This document shows positions 51,689 to 61,586 of a stretch of 64,000 bases of DNA, one piece after another (within the stretch, counting starts at the first letter, position 1; each line of letters begins with the position of its first letter). Below the pieces are notes generated by a model. It searched no databases. It saw nothing but the letters and a program-made list of their open reading frames with translations, and had not been told where the DNA came from. A program made the translations under genes and the position numbers. The DNA comes from Leishmania donovani (lineage: Eukaryota; Euglenozoa; Kinetoplastea; Trypanosomatida; Trypanosomatidae), in assembly GCF_000227135.1 (NCBI RefSeq), contig NC_018235.1:186001-250000 (forward strand), read 5' to 3'.

Positions 51689-53239
51689 ATGGTGGATGCG
51701 CACCGTGCGGGCAATGCTGCACGAGCTCGTCGTCAACGGATCGTGGAGCGCCAGCGTGCGCCGCCGCTGACCGTGTCGGCCACGTCGCCGCTCACCGAAT
51801 CCCTCACAATTCTCTCCTATGTCATCGTCTTTTCTCTCTACTTTGCCGGGTTCGCCGTTATGGTGCTCGCCGTGGTGCACCGTCGGCGTGCGGTGCGACG
51901 TGTCCGCACGCAGAGAAAGCAGCTATCCCCTCCGCCGGCCTTCCTCATAGCAGCAAACAGCGAGGAAGCGTGCGCTATGACGAGCATGATGAGTAATGCA
52001 TCGCCGGCGCGGGCTGAGGAAACGTCGAAAGCCACTCCTACAGCCGCTCGGGGAAGCCTGCAGATGAGCGATCTGACAGTGTACCGCCTCAGGAAGCTGC
52101 AGAACTGCGTGGAGAGCGACCAGGATGACGGGGAGCAAAACGCGCAGGGCGTGCGCGGCGAAACCGCCACAGCAGAGGCGGTTTCAGTCTTGGGCAGGAC
52201 ACCGCTGCGGCTATGCGCGCACCGGTGTGGCGAGACAAGCAGCGGCGGCAGCAGCAGTGCGGACACAAAAAGAAGGCTCTCCGACTCCGTAGACAGCACG
52301 GCCTTAGCGGCGCTGAAGATGTCGGCTGTGGCCAAGTTGCTTCCGCTGGGGGATCAGGAGCTGACTGCCGCCGCTGACGAGAAGAGTGACATGTCGTTGA
52401 CGCGCAAAATGAAAGCCGACCCGGTGCGCGCCATGAGATCTCTCTCGCTGTCCCCTGCCGCGTCCTGGCGCCCGTGTGCGGCCAGCGATGCATGTGCAAC
52501 AGTTCAAGCTCCTCGTCGCCATCGTGGTGGTCACCGTCGTCGGGAGCGCTGCTCTGACGGCCGCGGAAGCTGCGGTGATGTAACCGCCATCACCGCAGCG
52601 GCTCATGTCGCCGATACGGCAACCTGGTTCGCTCCATCGTCTGGGTCGTCGACGTCTCTCTCCTCAGAGTCGTCATCCGCATCAACGACAGGCAACGGAG
52701 CCGCCGCCAACACCGCCACAGCAGCAGTAGCGGCGAAGACGCGTCCGTCAACTTCTCCCGTGCTCGTGACGTACGTGCCGCTGCGTCAGGTTCGCTCCAG
52801 CCCTACCCCCGTACTCCCAGGGTATCCGTCGATCCTAGACACGGGCCTTGAGTACGAAACGGATGCCGAAGTCGATGCAGCGGATGTGTTTGTTGCGGTG
52901 AAAGCGGCACCGATGCCGCTGGATCCGCGCTCGCCGATGACGATGAACGCCGCCGACACCGCTGCTGCGGCCCCCGTCAACAGCCACGGATCCTCTGTAC
53001 TGCTCGCGCTCGCCGATGCCGAGAGGGGCGTGAGCCGTGCGTCACAGCAGACGCCGGCAGATGACGCTAGCGGCATGCACTACCACGATATGAGACATCG
53101 CAATAGCAGTGACGATACCTACAACCACCCTCAGCGGCAAAAGTCGCGCCTGGTGCCGCTGCTTCCTTCTTTTTTCCCTGGATCGTCAGCTCCCCCTTCA
53201 CCAGCAGCCCCGCCGCTGCGGTGCGAGTACACGGGGTAG
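51689..53239 (+). CDS. Single-pass membrane protein with long disordered tail (516 aa)
   Basis: A 38-residue basic N-terminus is followed by a membrane span (about 39-63, ILSYVIVFSLYFAGFAVMVLAVV). An arginine-rich stop-transfer segment (RRRAVRRVRTQRK) then leads into a tail of about 440 residues rich in Ser, Ala, Thr and acidic residues. A slightly more ordered part (LVTYVPLRQVRSSPTPVLPGYPSILDTGLEYETDAEVDAADVFVAVK) lies near 353-400. I recognise no family. The orientation rule predicts the tail is cytosolic. It sits between members 2 and 3 of the NPL-tail family but does not share their core motif. Confidence 0.75.
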   Translation: MVDAHRAGNAARARRQRIVERQRAPPLTVSATSPLTESLTILSYVIVFSLYFAGFAVMVLAVVHRRRAVRRVRTQRKQLSPPPAFLIAANSEEACAMTSMMSNASPARAEETSKATPTAARGSLQMSDLTVYRLRKLQNCVESDQDDGEQNAQGVRGETATAEAVSVLGRTPLRLCAHRCGETSSGGSSSADTKRRLSDSVDSTALAALKMSAVAKLLPLGDQELTAAADEKSDMSLTRKMKADPVRAMRSLSLSPAASWRPCAASDACATVQAPRRHRGGHRRRERCSDGRGSCGDVTAITAAAHVADTATWFAPSSGSSTSLSSESSSASTTGNGAAANTATAAVAAKTRPSTSPVLVTYVPLRQVRSSPTPVLPGYPSILDTGLEYETDAEVDAADVFVAVKAAPMPLDPRSPMTMNAADTAAAAPVNSHGSSVLLALADAERGVSRASQQTPADDASGMHYHDMRHRNSSDDTYNHPQRQKSRLVPLLPSFFPGSSAPPSPAAPPLRCEYTG

Positions 53240-53271
53240 TGCAGCGCCTCCCACGCCCTCCCTCCACTTTC

Positions 53272-54061
53272 ATGGATGCCGTCGCCCTCGTCGTCTTGGG
53301 CCTCTGTGTCAGCGTTGGCGTCGATGCCGCCCTCCAACGTTCGTGCAAGCGACCACCCCCATTGCGCCTGCCTAGGGTGATTCGACAACCGAAGCGGCGA
53401 AGGGTGCTGCTCTCGTTATGCCTTGGGATGCTGAAGGAGCGAAACGCGCCATGCTTTGCAGCGCCTGCCGGATGCCGTCATCACTGGTGTGGCCCTATCC
53501 AGCAGCGACCATACGGCGTGGTCCTCCCTCGTAGCGGTTGCGCTAAACGCCGCGCGGCCGTCATGGCGTGTCTGTTACCGCGGATATGACGCTCTCAGCC
53601 CCGTGCAGGCAGTGCTGGCATGTATCGAGGGCGCGATCATCGAGTGCGTCGTGTGTGGTGCCATCTGCGGGGGGGGGGGACATGAATCCGATGCCGTTCA
53701 CCACATGACGCTCTCGCTTGCGTCGGAAGAGTCCGGCAGCGCCGATGCAGGAGCGGTGCAAGAGGTGCGATGCAGCTCTTGCGCGTTCGATGTCCTTCGT
53801 TGCGGCAGCCTAGCTGAGTCGAACTCCACGAGAGCCGAGCGCGACTATCATATCCGCAGCGGCAATGAACGCGAAGAGGACGGCGGCTCGCAGCCGCCGT
53901 CCACGCAGATCCGTGCCTTTTCGGCAGTATTGTGCTCGATGGGCAGCGGCACCGCCACAACGCACAGTAACCACGCATGCACTGACTCGCTGAGGTGGAG
54001 GGTGGGCATCCCGTTGATGGTGTGCTCTTCGAAGAACCTGTCGTCGCATCCGCACACATGA
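53272..54061 (+). pseudogene. Possible broken coding sequence (two overlapping frames)
   Basis: From the ATG at 53272 one frame runs to a TGA at 53587-53589 and starts like a signal sequence (MDAVALVVLGLCVSVGVDAAL). A second frame, open from 53435 to 54061, has no early ATG but reads like protein (VITGVALSSSDHTAWSSLVAVALNAARPSWRVCYRGYDAL). The region lacks the CT/GT tracts typical of spacers. Together this suggests a gene disrupted by a frameshift near 53440-53580; a 10-base G-run at 53669-53678 is a further weak spot. A sequencing or assembly error, or mere chance open frames, remain possible. No family recognised. Confidence 0.3.
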
Positions 54062-55080
54062 GCAGAGGAGCGCGCTTCGAGGGAGCTCCGCCTCCCATTC
54101 TCCGCGTAGCTGGGTCTCGTATCGCACCTCTCTCTCTCCCCCTACTAGCTGCCTCGGTGCAGTAATGCATGGAATCTTCCTTTGTGGTTGATGGTGGCTG
54201 ACGGCCCCCTTTTCGTTGTTTTTGTTGGTTCCCCCTCCCCCTCCTTCGCTCTTTCCAGCCCGCCGTGTGTGCATACTCTAGAGTTCTCGATCTCTCGTTC
54301 TCGCGTGTCCCGATGTTGACTGGGGGTGCGTGAGCACGCAAATTCCAATACCTGCCCACCCGTGCATGCGCTGAGGCAAATGTGGGTAGATATATCAGAA
54401 GTGCGTGCATGACCGCACGCACGCGTAGGCTGATCCGCCACCGCGTCGTGACGTCGCCATCTTCGTCTCCGTCAGTGTCACTGTAGATGCTGTTGGCTTC
54501 TTGGTTGCGGGGGACTCAGAGGAAGGGGGTGAGTATAGACGGTATCGTTGGTCTGCTTGGGTACTTGCTGTCGGTGTGTATGCCCGGGTTGTCATCTCCT
54601 CCGTCTCTTTCTTCTTTTTGTTGTTGTTCGTCAGTGTCCAACTAAGCAGTAAATGTAAATACACATATATATGTCTTCAAAAGGGGTGTGGCGGCGGCCA
54701 TGCTCGAGAACGAAAGTGATGGGCAGCCCCCTCCTCCCTCCCCCTTCGCTCTCCCCTTCCACACACACACGCTCTCTGCAGCTCCGTCGGCGTGGAGGAG
54801 GAGGGAGGGGTGGTCCTGGGGGACGGCGCACACGCCCGCCTATACATCTTACGTCTCTCTGCTCCCTGTCAACACCTCTCCACGCCTCCAGCTCTAAGAT
54901 GTCGTTGTTGTTTTTTTGTTGTTGTTCGCAAGCAGTGCACACGCGCACGTCTTCCTTGCTCATTTTTTTTGGCTTGTTCGGGGCCCTTTCTTTACGGAAC
55001 AGCAGAGGAAGGCGTACCAGAGCGGGAAACGGCAGAGGAAGCCCACGTGTGTGTGTGTGTGCGCGCACGCGCACACATCT

Positions 55081-55114
55081 ATATTATATATCGTATATAT
55101 ATATATATATATAA
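55081..55114. repeat. AT-rich (TA)n repeat
   Basis: ATATTATATATCG followed by about ten TA units, one of the few clearly AT-rich stretches of this GC-rich window. It could form a hairpin in RNA or DNA. Confidence 0.85.
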
Positions 55115-57057
55115 GGGGGCAAAACATCGTACGCACGCATGAGCACACACACACAGATGTACTAAACGCACATTTAGGTATACGTAAAGCAGTATAGAGA
55201 AAGACATATGCGAGCAGAATATAACAAAAAGGGCGCTTCCCCTCTTTCCCTCCCCTCTCCCCTTCTTTATATCAGGCACGGCACTTTTTCTTTCTTCGGT
55301 GTGGCCGTGTATTTATTTGCTCGTGTGGACCGTGGGTATGCGTGTGTGCGTTTCTGTGCACGTCTAGCCATCTCTTTACTCTCCCTCGCTCGCTCTCCCT
55401 TATCTTTTTTCATAGTTGAGCGATAGAATGAGAAAGGGGAGGCGACTGCGACTGTGCAATTCGTCGTTGTCTGTGTGCCCCCATTCATTTCAGTCTAGTG
55501 TGTGTGTGTGTGTGTGTACGGATGTGGAGGTTGGAGAAGGTGCTTCTCGCGATGTTTTCTTTTTTTTTTGTCTTTCCGTTGTAACGGTGGGGTGTCGCGC
55601 GATAAGGCCTCATTTTCTCCTCTGTGTGTGTGTGTGTGTGTGTGTTTTGTGGACGTATGAAGCACCTATGCTCCACCTTCTCGTTATTTGAGCATCCGTG
55701 CACGTCTTCTCCCTTTCATCCTTTACATGGGTCACCCTCTTCTAGGCAACCACGTCTACCTCTTTGTCTCTCTCCTCTTCCTCCTTCTCCCTTCCACACA
55801 AGCACACGCTCACGATCGGAGGCGGCAAAAAAAAAAATAAAAGGGAAAACGAGTAAGATGAGCTGACAACACAAACGTGATCTAAAACGCTTCCGCGATG
55901 GAACGAGTGAGCGATAGATGTTAGGTTCCATGTACATCTCTGTGTGTGTGTGTATGTGTATGTGCGCATCAACGCGAAGGGTGCCGCATACGCCCGCTCG
56001 CGCGCAAGCTCACTGCCGTCGATGCTCGACATGATGATTTGCCTTTGTGTTTTTGAGTTCTTGTTTTTGTTTTCACTTCCCTCCTTCCCTCTTGTCGCTC
56101 GTATTTTTGAAGGGTATATGTGTGCTCCGTCCTCCCGGCGTTTCGCTACTGTAATCACCCATTCTGTGCCACCATCTTCTCACAGCACCACAGCAGCTTG
56201 CTGATCTCTATCTGTTTCGACCTTCCCCCCCCCCCTTCCATCTCGCCTTCGAGCACTGCTGCCGCGCCTCTTCTTCATTTTCCGCTTGTGGTTGCCCCGC
56301 TCTATCTTTTTTCCTGTGGGACGCTTGTGTGGGAGCGGAGGAAAGGGAAGGCCTGCTCGTTCTTCTCCGTGTCTTCTTCCCTCGCCCTCCCCCATACTCC
56401 GTATATCTGTGATTCTCCTTGATGTATAAAAGTATCAGCATGTGGTTGAGTGTGTGTGTGTGTGTGTGTGCTTGATTGACGTTGACGACCGCGTATTCGG
56501 ATGCAGAGCTGACTTAGGACGCCGTGGAAAGGCAGTGGGGGTGCGAGGGGAGGCCCGCGTCTTTGTACTCACCACCACCTCCTCCTCTCCTCTTACGCTC
56601 AGTTTCGCTAGATACTTTCCGTCGTTTTTTTTTCTGTCGTTGTTTGCGCGGTTGCACACATACAGGTGCTCGCTCTCAGGTAACACGGAATGCCTCCACG
56701 TGACCTCCTCCTTCGTCCCTCCCCCAACACCAGCCCTTCCTCCTGCTCCTCTCCCGAATCGCCGTACACCTTTTCATTTCGGGGGGGGGGGGGCTTCTGT
56801 TTCTTTGCCTGCGCCTTATTGCTTGCTCAGACAACTTACTGAGGTCCACCCAACTACCCATCCCCGCACGCCCTTTCTCTTGGCTCTGCGTGTACTTCTA
56901 GCACTATATTTGCCCAGCCGACCCCGCCGCTCTCTCCCTCCCTCCCACCGCCCTTCTCACGCTTTCTTCCAGTTTCATTCTCATACCCCCTCGACAGCTA
57001 TACTTACTCTCACCCGTACACGCTCGACGCACACGCACACGCGAAACGATTATCCTC

Positions 57058-57111
57058 ATGGGCAGCGCAGAAGTGGCAGATATGCCACAAGAGGCAGATG
57101 TAGCCACCTGA
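57058..57111 (+). CDS. Candidate micro-ORF of 17 codons
   Basis: The frame begins with ATG and reads MGSAEVADMPQEADVAT before TGA. It follows about 120 bp of leader-like sequence downstream of a C/T tract ending in CCAG (about 56970) and is itself followed by a T-run. Composition is acidic and unlike the surrounding repeats. No known family. It may be an upstream ORF in a long leader or chance. Confidence 0.2.
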   Translation: MGSAEVADMPQEADVAT

Positions 57112-59251
57112 TCACTTCTCTCTCCTTTCCTTTTTTTTTTCATGCGATCCTCCCCCCCCCCCCGGTTACGTCTCTATTTTTTCCCTCTCGGTGTCTTCGA
57201 CGTGCTTTTTCTTCCCTTTGCGAGGGAGGGAAGGGGGGCGCATCTCTGTGCCCATATCGGCGTGTCTGCGCATGCATGTATCGCTCAATGAACACGCATA
57301 CACATGCATGTATGCATACACGTATGTTTCTCTGTCTACGGTTTACCGGTATTTGGTTATGAGCTGCTCTTTATTTGCGTGAGGAGGGGATTATGTGGAG
57401 CGGTGTGGACTTCTTTTTGTTGTTGTTGTTCTGCCGGGCCCGCAAAGTCTTTGCTGCGTCCACCCCGGCCCCCTTCGCCATCAGCTCAGCGTTGACGCCT
57501 AGACGTGCGGTTGAGGCGACGGGTGGAGGGGCGGAGGAGGGGGTGCAGTGGTTTTTCTGTTGTTTTCTTTGGCGCTCACTCCTCCTTTTTTGTGTTTGTT
57601 CCGCGTGTACGTGGTATGTCCTCCTCTGCCGCTCATCGTCATGTGTCTATGTATGCCTGTCTTGCTCCCTCGCTATGGCGACATGACGTGCTGCTGTGAC
57701 GTATCCGCTCGTATGTGCATCTCTCTTTCTCCACTTGGTGGCAAACCCTCAATTCTATATATATATATATGTGTGTGTGTGCGTGTGTGTGTGTGTGTGG
57801 TGTCAGGTTTTCGTTTTTCCTTCCACTCTCTCTCCCTCTTTCTCTCTCACTGCCCCTTCCCTCTCCCTTCCCGCCCCGCCTGCGTGGGTGTGCGTGTCCG
57901 TGAGCCGATTCCGACAGCAGCCGGCATCCTTCCCTTGCCCTCATCCGCGCAAGCACACACATGATGCAGAGGAAGCGATATCAAAGTGAACATGTTTGGG
58001 TGGAAAAGAAGACGCCAAGCCGAGCAGAGCACAAAAAAAAAAAAAACAGGCTGGAGTTGTGTGTGTGTGTGTGTGTGTGTGCTTGCACGGTGACACTCTC
58101 TCTCTCTCTTTGGTGTATATTCTCATTTTTTCATCTGTTATTTTTTTTTGCCCCCCCCCCCGCCTCCGCTTTCCTCCTCTCCATCTTTCTCAACCCTCTC
58201 AACATCCTTCTTCTCCTTCTCCCATGCATACATAAACTCCGTGCGTGTGAGTTGTGCCTGAGTTTTGTTCTTGTTTCTATTCATATATTGGTCGTTGCCT
58301 GCTCGCGTATACCCCCTCCCTCCCTCCTCTCTCTCTCCGCATGTCGAAGCCGTTGGCAAGCGGCCCATCATACGTGTGTACCTCTCTCGCTTTTTGTGTA
58401 TGTGGGGGGGGGGGGGTATGGGGTATATATGCGCAGCGGAAGGAAAGAAGAGGTATGAGGACTCGACTCCGCAGTGCAGCAGCAGAGGCGGTTCGGTGCG
58501 CGTGTTTGTCTTTGCAGCCAAGCATCTGTGTTATGGGGGAGAGGGGGTCGACTCTTGTCGCCCCTTCCTACCCCAGGTTCCCGGTGCGATCTGCCCTGCT
58601 TCGGTTCTATCGCCACTATGAACTTGCCCCTTCACGCCCAGCTGCAGGAAAGGCCGACGAGAGATGATAAAGCATGGAGACGAGGCAGGGGGGCAGGTGA
58701 GGTGGGGATGGAGCCCATAACCCGCGAAAACACAAGCAGCGCGCACGAGCGTGTTGGTCTTGTCTTCTCGCATGGTGCCACCCTTCTGCTCCCTTGAACG
58801 AAACAACAGCAAAGAAAAAAATGTTGTTATACGAACCGTCGCGCACACATGCGCGTGGCTTTCCTGCTCCCTCCCTCTTTATCGATGTACGCCCTCCGCC
58901 CTCCTCCGTCCCCTTGCTTCCGCGCCCTCTCTTCCAGCATATTCGAGCACTAACGTGAAGCGGTGCTTCTCAGATGGCACACCACCCACCATCACCCACC
59001 ACACCCATCGTCATCTTCTCGTTCTGCATGTGCCTGTGTATGTGTCGTCGCCTCTTTCACGTGTTTCTCTCTCTCTCTGCCACCTGCCTCTCCGTTCTTT
59101 CCGCCTCCACCAAGGTGCTCCATCAAGGGTGCAGCCGGTCTGTGAGGTGCTCGGTGGACTTGTTGAGCGCCTTTCTCTTGCGGCCGCGGCGACTCCCTCT
59201 TGCGTCGCCTCTTCCCTCTGTGTCTGTCTGCCTTTGTCGTCCATAAGAGTC

Positions 59252-59683
59252 ATGGAAGCGGGTCACGGATGCAGGGCAGCGCGGCAGCCGAAGCGGCTCC
59301 TCACCGCGCTCTTCGTTGCAGCGGCGCTCCTGGCGGCTTTTGGCGGCGCGCTGCTCGTCGCCCAGGCGGAAGTCGAGACACCCGAGCCGACGCCGTACGT
59401 TCGTCGCACCTACGAGGTGAAGGTGCCCTTCTTTACGCAGTACTGGTGGGTTGGCTTCATCATCATGATCCTTGTCCTCCTGCTGGTTGTCATGGTGCTG
59501 TACGCCGCGGTGCAGCACCACTTCAAGCACTCAGAGCAGCTCCGTCGCAGGAAGGAAATCGAGATGAGTCGAATGCACATCGAGAGCGGCAGCGGTGATG
59601 ACGATGCAAGGAGCCAGGGTGCGGGCCAGTACAGCCGAAGCGGGAGGTCGTCGTACAGCAACCCGCTGCGCACTCCTCTCTGA
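59252..59683 (+). CDS. Small membrane protein, member 3 (short) of the NPL-tail family
   Basis: The 143-residue product begins with a basic N-terminus and a signal sequence or anchor (16-38). A very short luminal part (39-58) leads to PFFTQYWWVGFIIMILVLLLVVMVLYAAVQ (59-88), the membrane core, and then HHFKHSEQLRRRKEIE (89-104). The tail is Ser/Gly-rich with DDD and ends SNPLRTPL (136-143). FF, an aromatic pair with Trp, HHF, a Gln shortly after it and terminal NPL are shared with the genes at 45656 and 48882. Compared with those it lacks most of the luminal segment. The ATG at 59252 is the first in the frame in good context. Confidence 0.8.
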   Translation: MEAGHGCRAARQPKRLLTALFVAAALLAAFGGALLVAQAEVETPEPTPYVRRTYEVKVPFFTQYWWVGFIIMILVLLLVVMVLYAAVQHHFKHSEQLRRRKEIEMSRMHIESGSGDDDARSQGAGQYSRSGRSSYSNPLRTPL

Positions 59684-60820
59684 GATTCGTGGAAAGCACT
59701 AAGAGGGAAAATGAAAAGGAGGGAGGCCACAAAGGCGATGGCACCATGGCGCCTTCTCGCACACGGAGTAGCGACGTCTTGGCGTCACTCGTGCGGCCTT
59801 TGCCTTCTGCGTTAGGAGATGGAATCGGCCAAGATGAACAGCGCGAACCCATCGAAGACTAAACGAGAGATGCATTGGGGCGGTGGTGAAGAGGGAATGC
59901 CGCGCACCAAGGGGTCCGTAGGGGGGGGGCGCCACGACCGTGGGTGTATGTGTGTACGTGTGCATCGAAGACAAAATCGTCCCTCTCCCTCTTTCTCTGC
60001 TTTCGTGAGTGTGTGTATGCGTGTTTAGTGAGCACACATACACACGCACTCACGCAGTACAGAGAGTCCCTCAGACGATGAGGCGCTTTTCCTGTGTCGC
60101 AGGTTCTCGCCTTTTTCGCTTATACTTTATCATCATCGTGTATACTGCTGCTGCTGTTTTTTTTTTTTTTTCGTGGGCTTTCGCTTTTCGTTTCTGAATA
60201 CTGCGTCTTGATTGTTCGCACAAAATGAGCGCACCCCCACCCTCTCCTTCACCCTCCACTGGCCAATTTTGGAGGGGTTCCGCTGTCCCTGTGTGCGCAG
60301 TCATGCGCCGGAATGCGCCCGCTTGGCCAAGCCCACGCACGCAGCGAAACGCATCCGAGTATACCGCCCACTCGTCATCTGCAGACGTTCTCTGCTACAA
60401 GGGGGGGGGGGCTGACGTATCCTTCTGTTTTGGCAGGGAGGGGTTGCTCGCACGCTGCGGCGTCTCTGTAGCGGCGCTGATTGGTGGGCGGAAGGGGGGG
60501 GGGTGTAGCCGTGCTGTTGGATTCGATGTACTTGTGCTGATGCGGGCGGGCATGGGGCACTAAAACGTTTGTTTTATATGATGGCTGCTTTGATCGTAGC
60601 GCGCATGCACATGGAGACACACCGTCGGACGCGTACATGCAACGACGATAAAAAATGACGTGGGCTGGAGAGCAGCGCCAACAGCACCCGAAAACAGAGG
60701 AAGAGGGATAAAGAGACGAGCATCATCGTCAGAACGCTCATCACCGCCCTCCCTCCCTCCCGCAGTCGGTCCCTTTTCATTTTCTTCATCGCCTCACTGT
60801 TGCGAGCGGGTGTGTGCGTG

Positions 60821-60956
60821 TCCACGGCTGCATTGCACCGCGCCGGTGGGAGCCTGTGGCAGGGCCAGGGGGGGAAGGGTGGAAGGGGGGGTAGAGGAGC
60901 TCATGCTGGTTAACGGCCGATAAAATGGGGGGGGGGGCAGGTGGAATCCCAAAAAA
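60821..60956 (+). repeat. Dispersed intergenic repeat, copy C
   Basis: Matches copy A from TCCACGGCTGCATTGCACCG through GGTGGGAGCCTGTGGCAG and the GTAGAGGAGC block, and copy B in GAGCTCATGCTG..TTAACGGCCGATAAAATGGG and GGAATCC. Slightly expanded by G-runs. Orientation is the same as copies A and B, 21 kb away. Confidence 0.8.
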
Positions 60957-61121
60957 AAAGGAGCAAAGCAGCCAAGAGACGTCCTCCGCGCGTGTGCTCC
61001 CTCTCGGTACGTATTTGGTCGCCGCGTCCCGTCAGAGGACACCCTCACGCCTTTTTGTTTCCTTAGCCGTGCTTGTGCATCTCCGTTATGTATATACCCG
61101 CGTGTGAGCCCCCGCACACGT

Positions 61122-61126
<5 letters not shown>

Positions 61127-61161
<35 letters not shown>
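61127..61161 (+). repeat. (GT)n microsatellite
   Basis: About 17 uninterrupted GT/TG units, the longest dinucleotide run in the window, inside the terminal gene-free stretch. Confidence 0.9.
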
Positions 61162-61162
<1 letters not shown>

Positions 61163-61560
61163 ATGGCAAGGAACGAAACTCATGTGTATATCGCCTGCAC
61201 GCACGACGCACACACCTATGCTGGCAAGGGTTCGGGGTCTCGATGCACGGGTGGCAGTGCGCCTTTGAGGTGACTGAAGACAAACACCCTCCCCCTTCTC
61301 CCCTCCATCATCTGTATCTCTTAACTTTCGTGCTGTCGCCGGGCGGGGGCCCACTCGTGGTCCGATGGTTTTGGCATCAACGCGGTACCGACGGGAGAGT
61401 GATGAGCACTGCAGAGAACAAGACAAGACTAAAAGTGAGTCGGGACGCTCGCGCGCGTGTGTGTGTCTCTCTCTTCATGATGCACGCCGCTGTCGAGCAA
61501 AGCCCGATCTCCTCCGCAATCCTGTGGCGAGCACAGCACGCAGCGCGCGAAACTGAAAAA

Positions 61561-61586
61561 TATCTATCTATAGATAGATAGATATA
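61561..61586. repeat. Perfect TATC/GATA palindrome
   Basis: TATCTATCTA followed directly by TAGATAGATA forms a 20-base perfect palindrome at 61561-61580, extended by another GATA unit. It is capable of forming a hairpin or cruciform. No known function. Confidence 0.8.

Larger units (their letters stand above)
54062..59251 (+). other. Very long spacer (5.2 kb), no clear gene
   Basis: Simple-sequence-rich DNA: (TA)n at about 55085-55113, GT runs at 55499-55517, 55625-55643, 56453-56469, 57771-57798 and 58060-58081, G-runs at 56780-56792 and 58404-58416, C-runs at 56225-56236, 57152-57163 and 58152-58161. A 17-codon frame at 57058 is listed separately. Long frames across this stretch are translations of repeats. 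It must mostly be 3' untranslated sequence of an upstream gene and leader of the gene at 59252. Confidence 0.5.

Noticed and set aside
50578..51996. 472-codon frame overlapping the start of the gene at 51689
   Set aside because: Begins with GTG, contains translated CA and CCA repeats (poly-His/Thr and poly-Pro), and runs out of frame with the better-supported gene.
56442..57362. 306-codon frame in the long spacer
   Set aside because: Composed of translated GT, CT and T/G runs without any conserved pattern.
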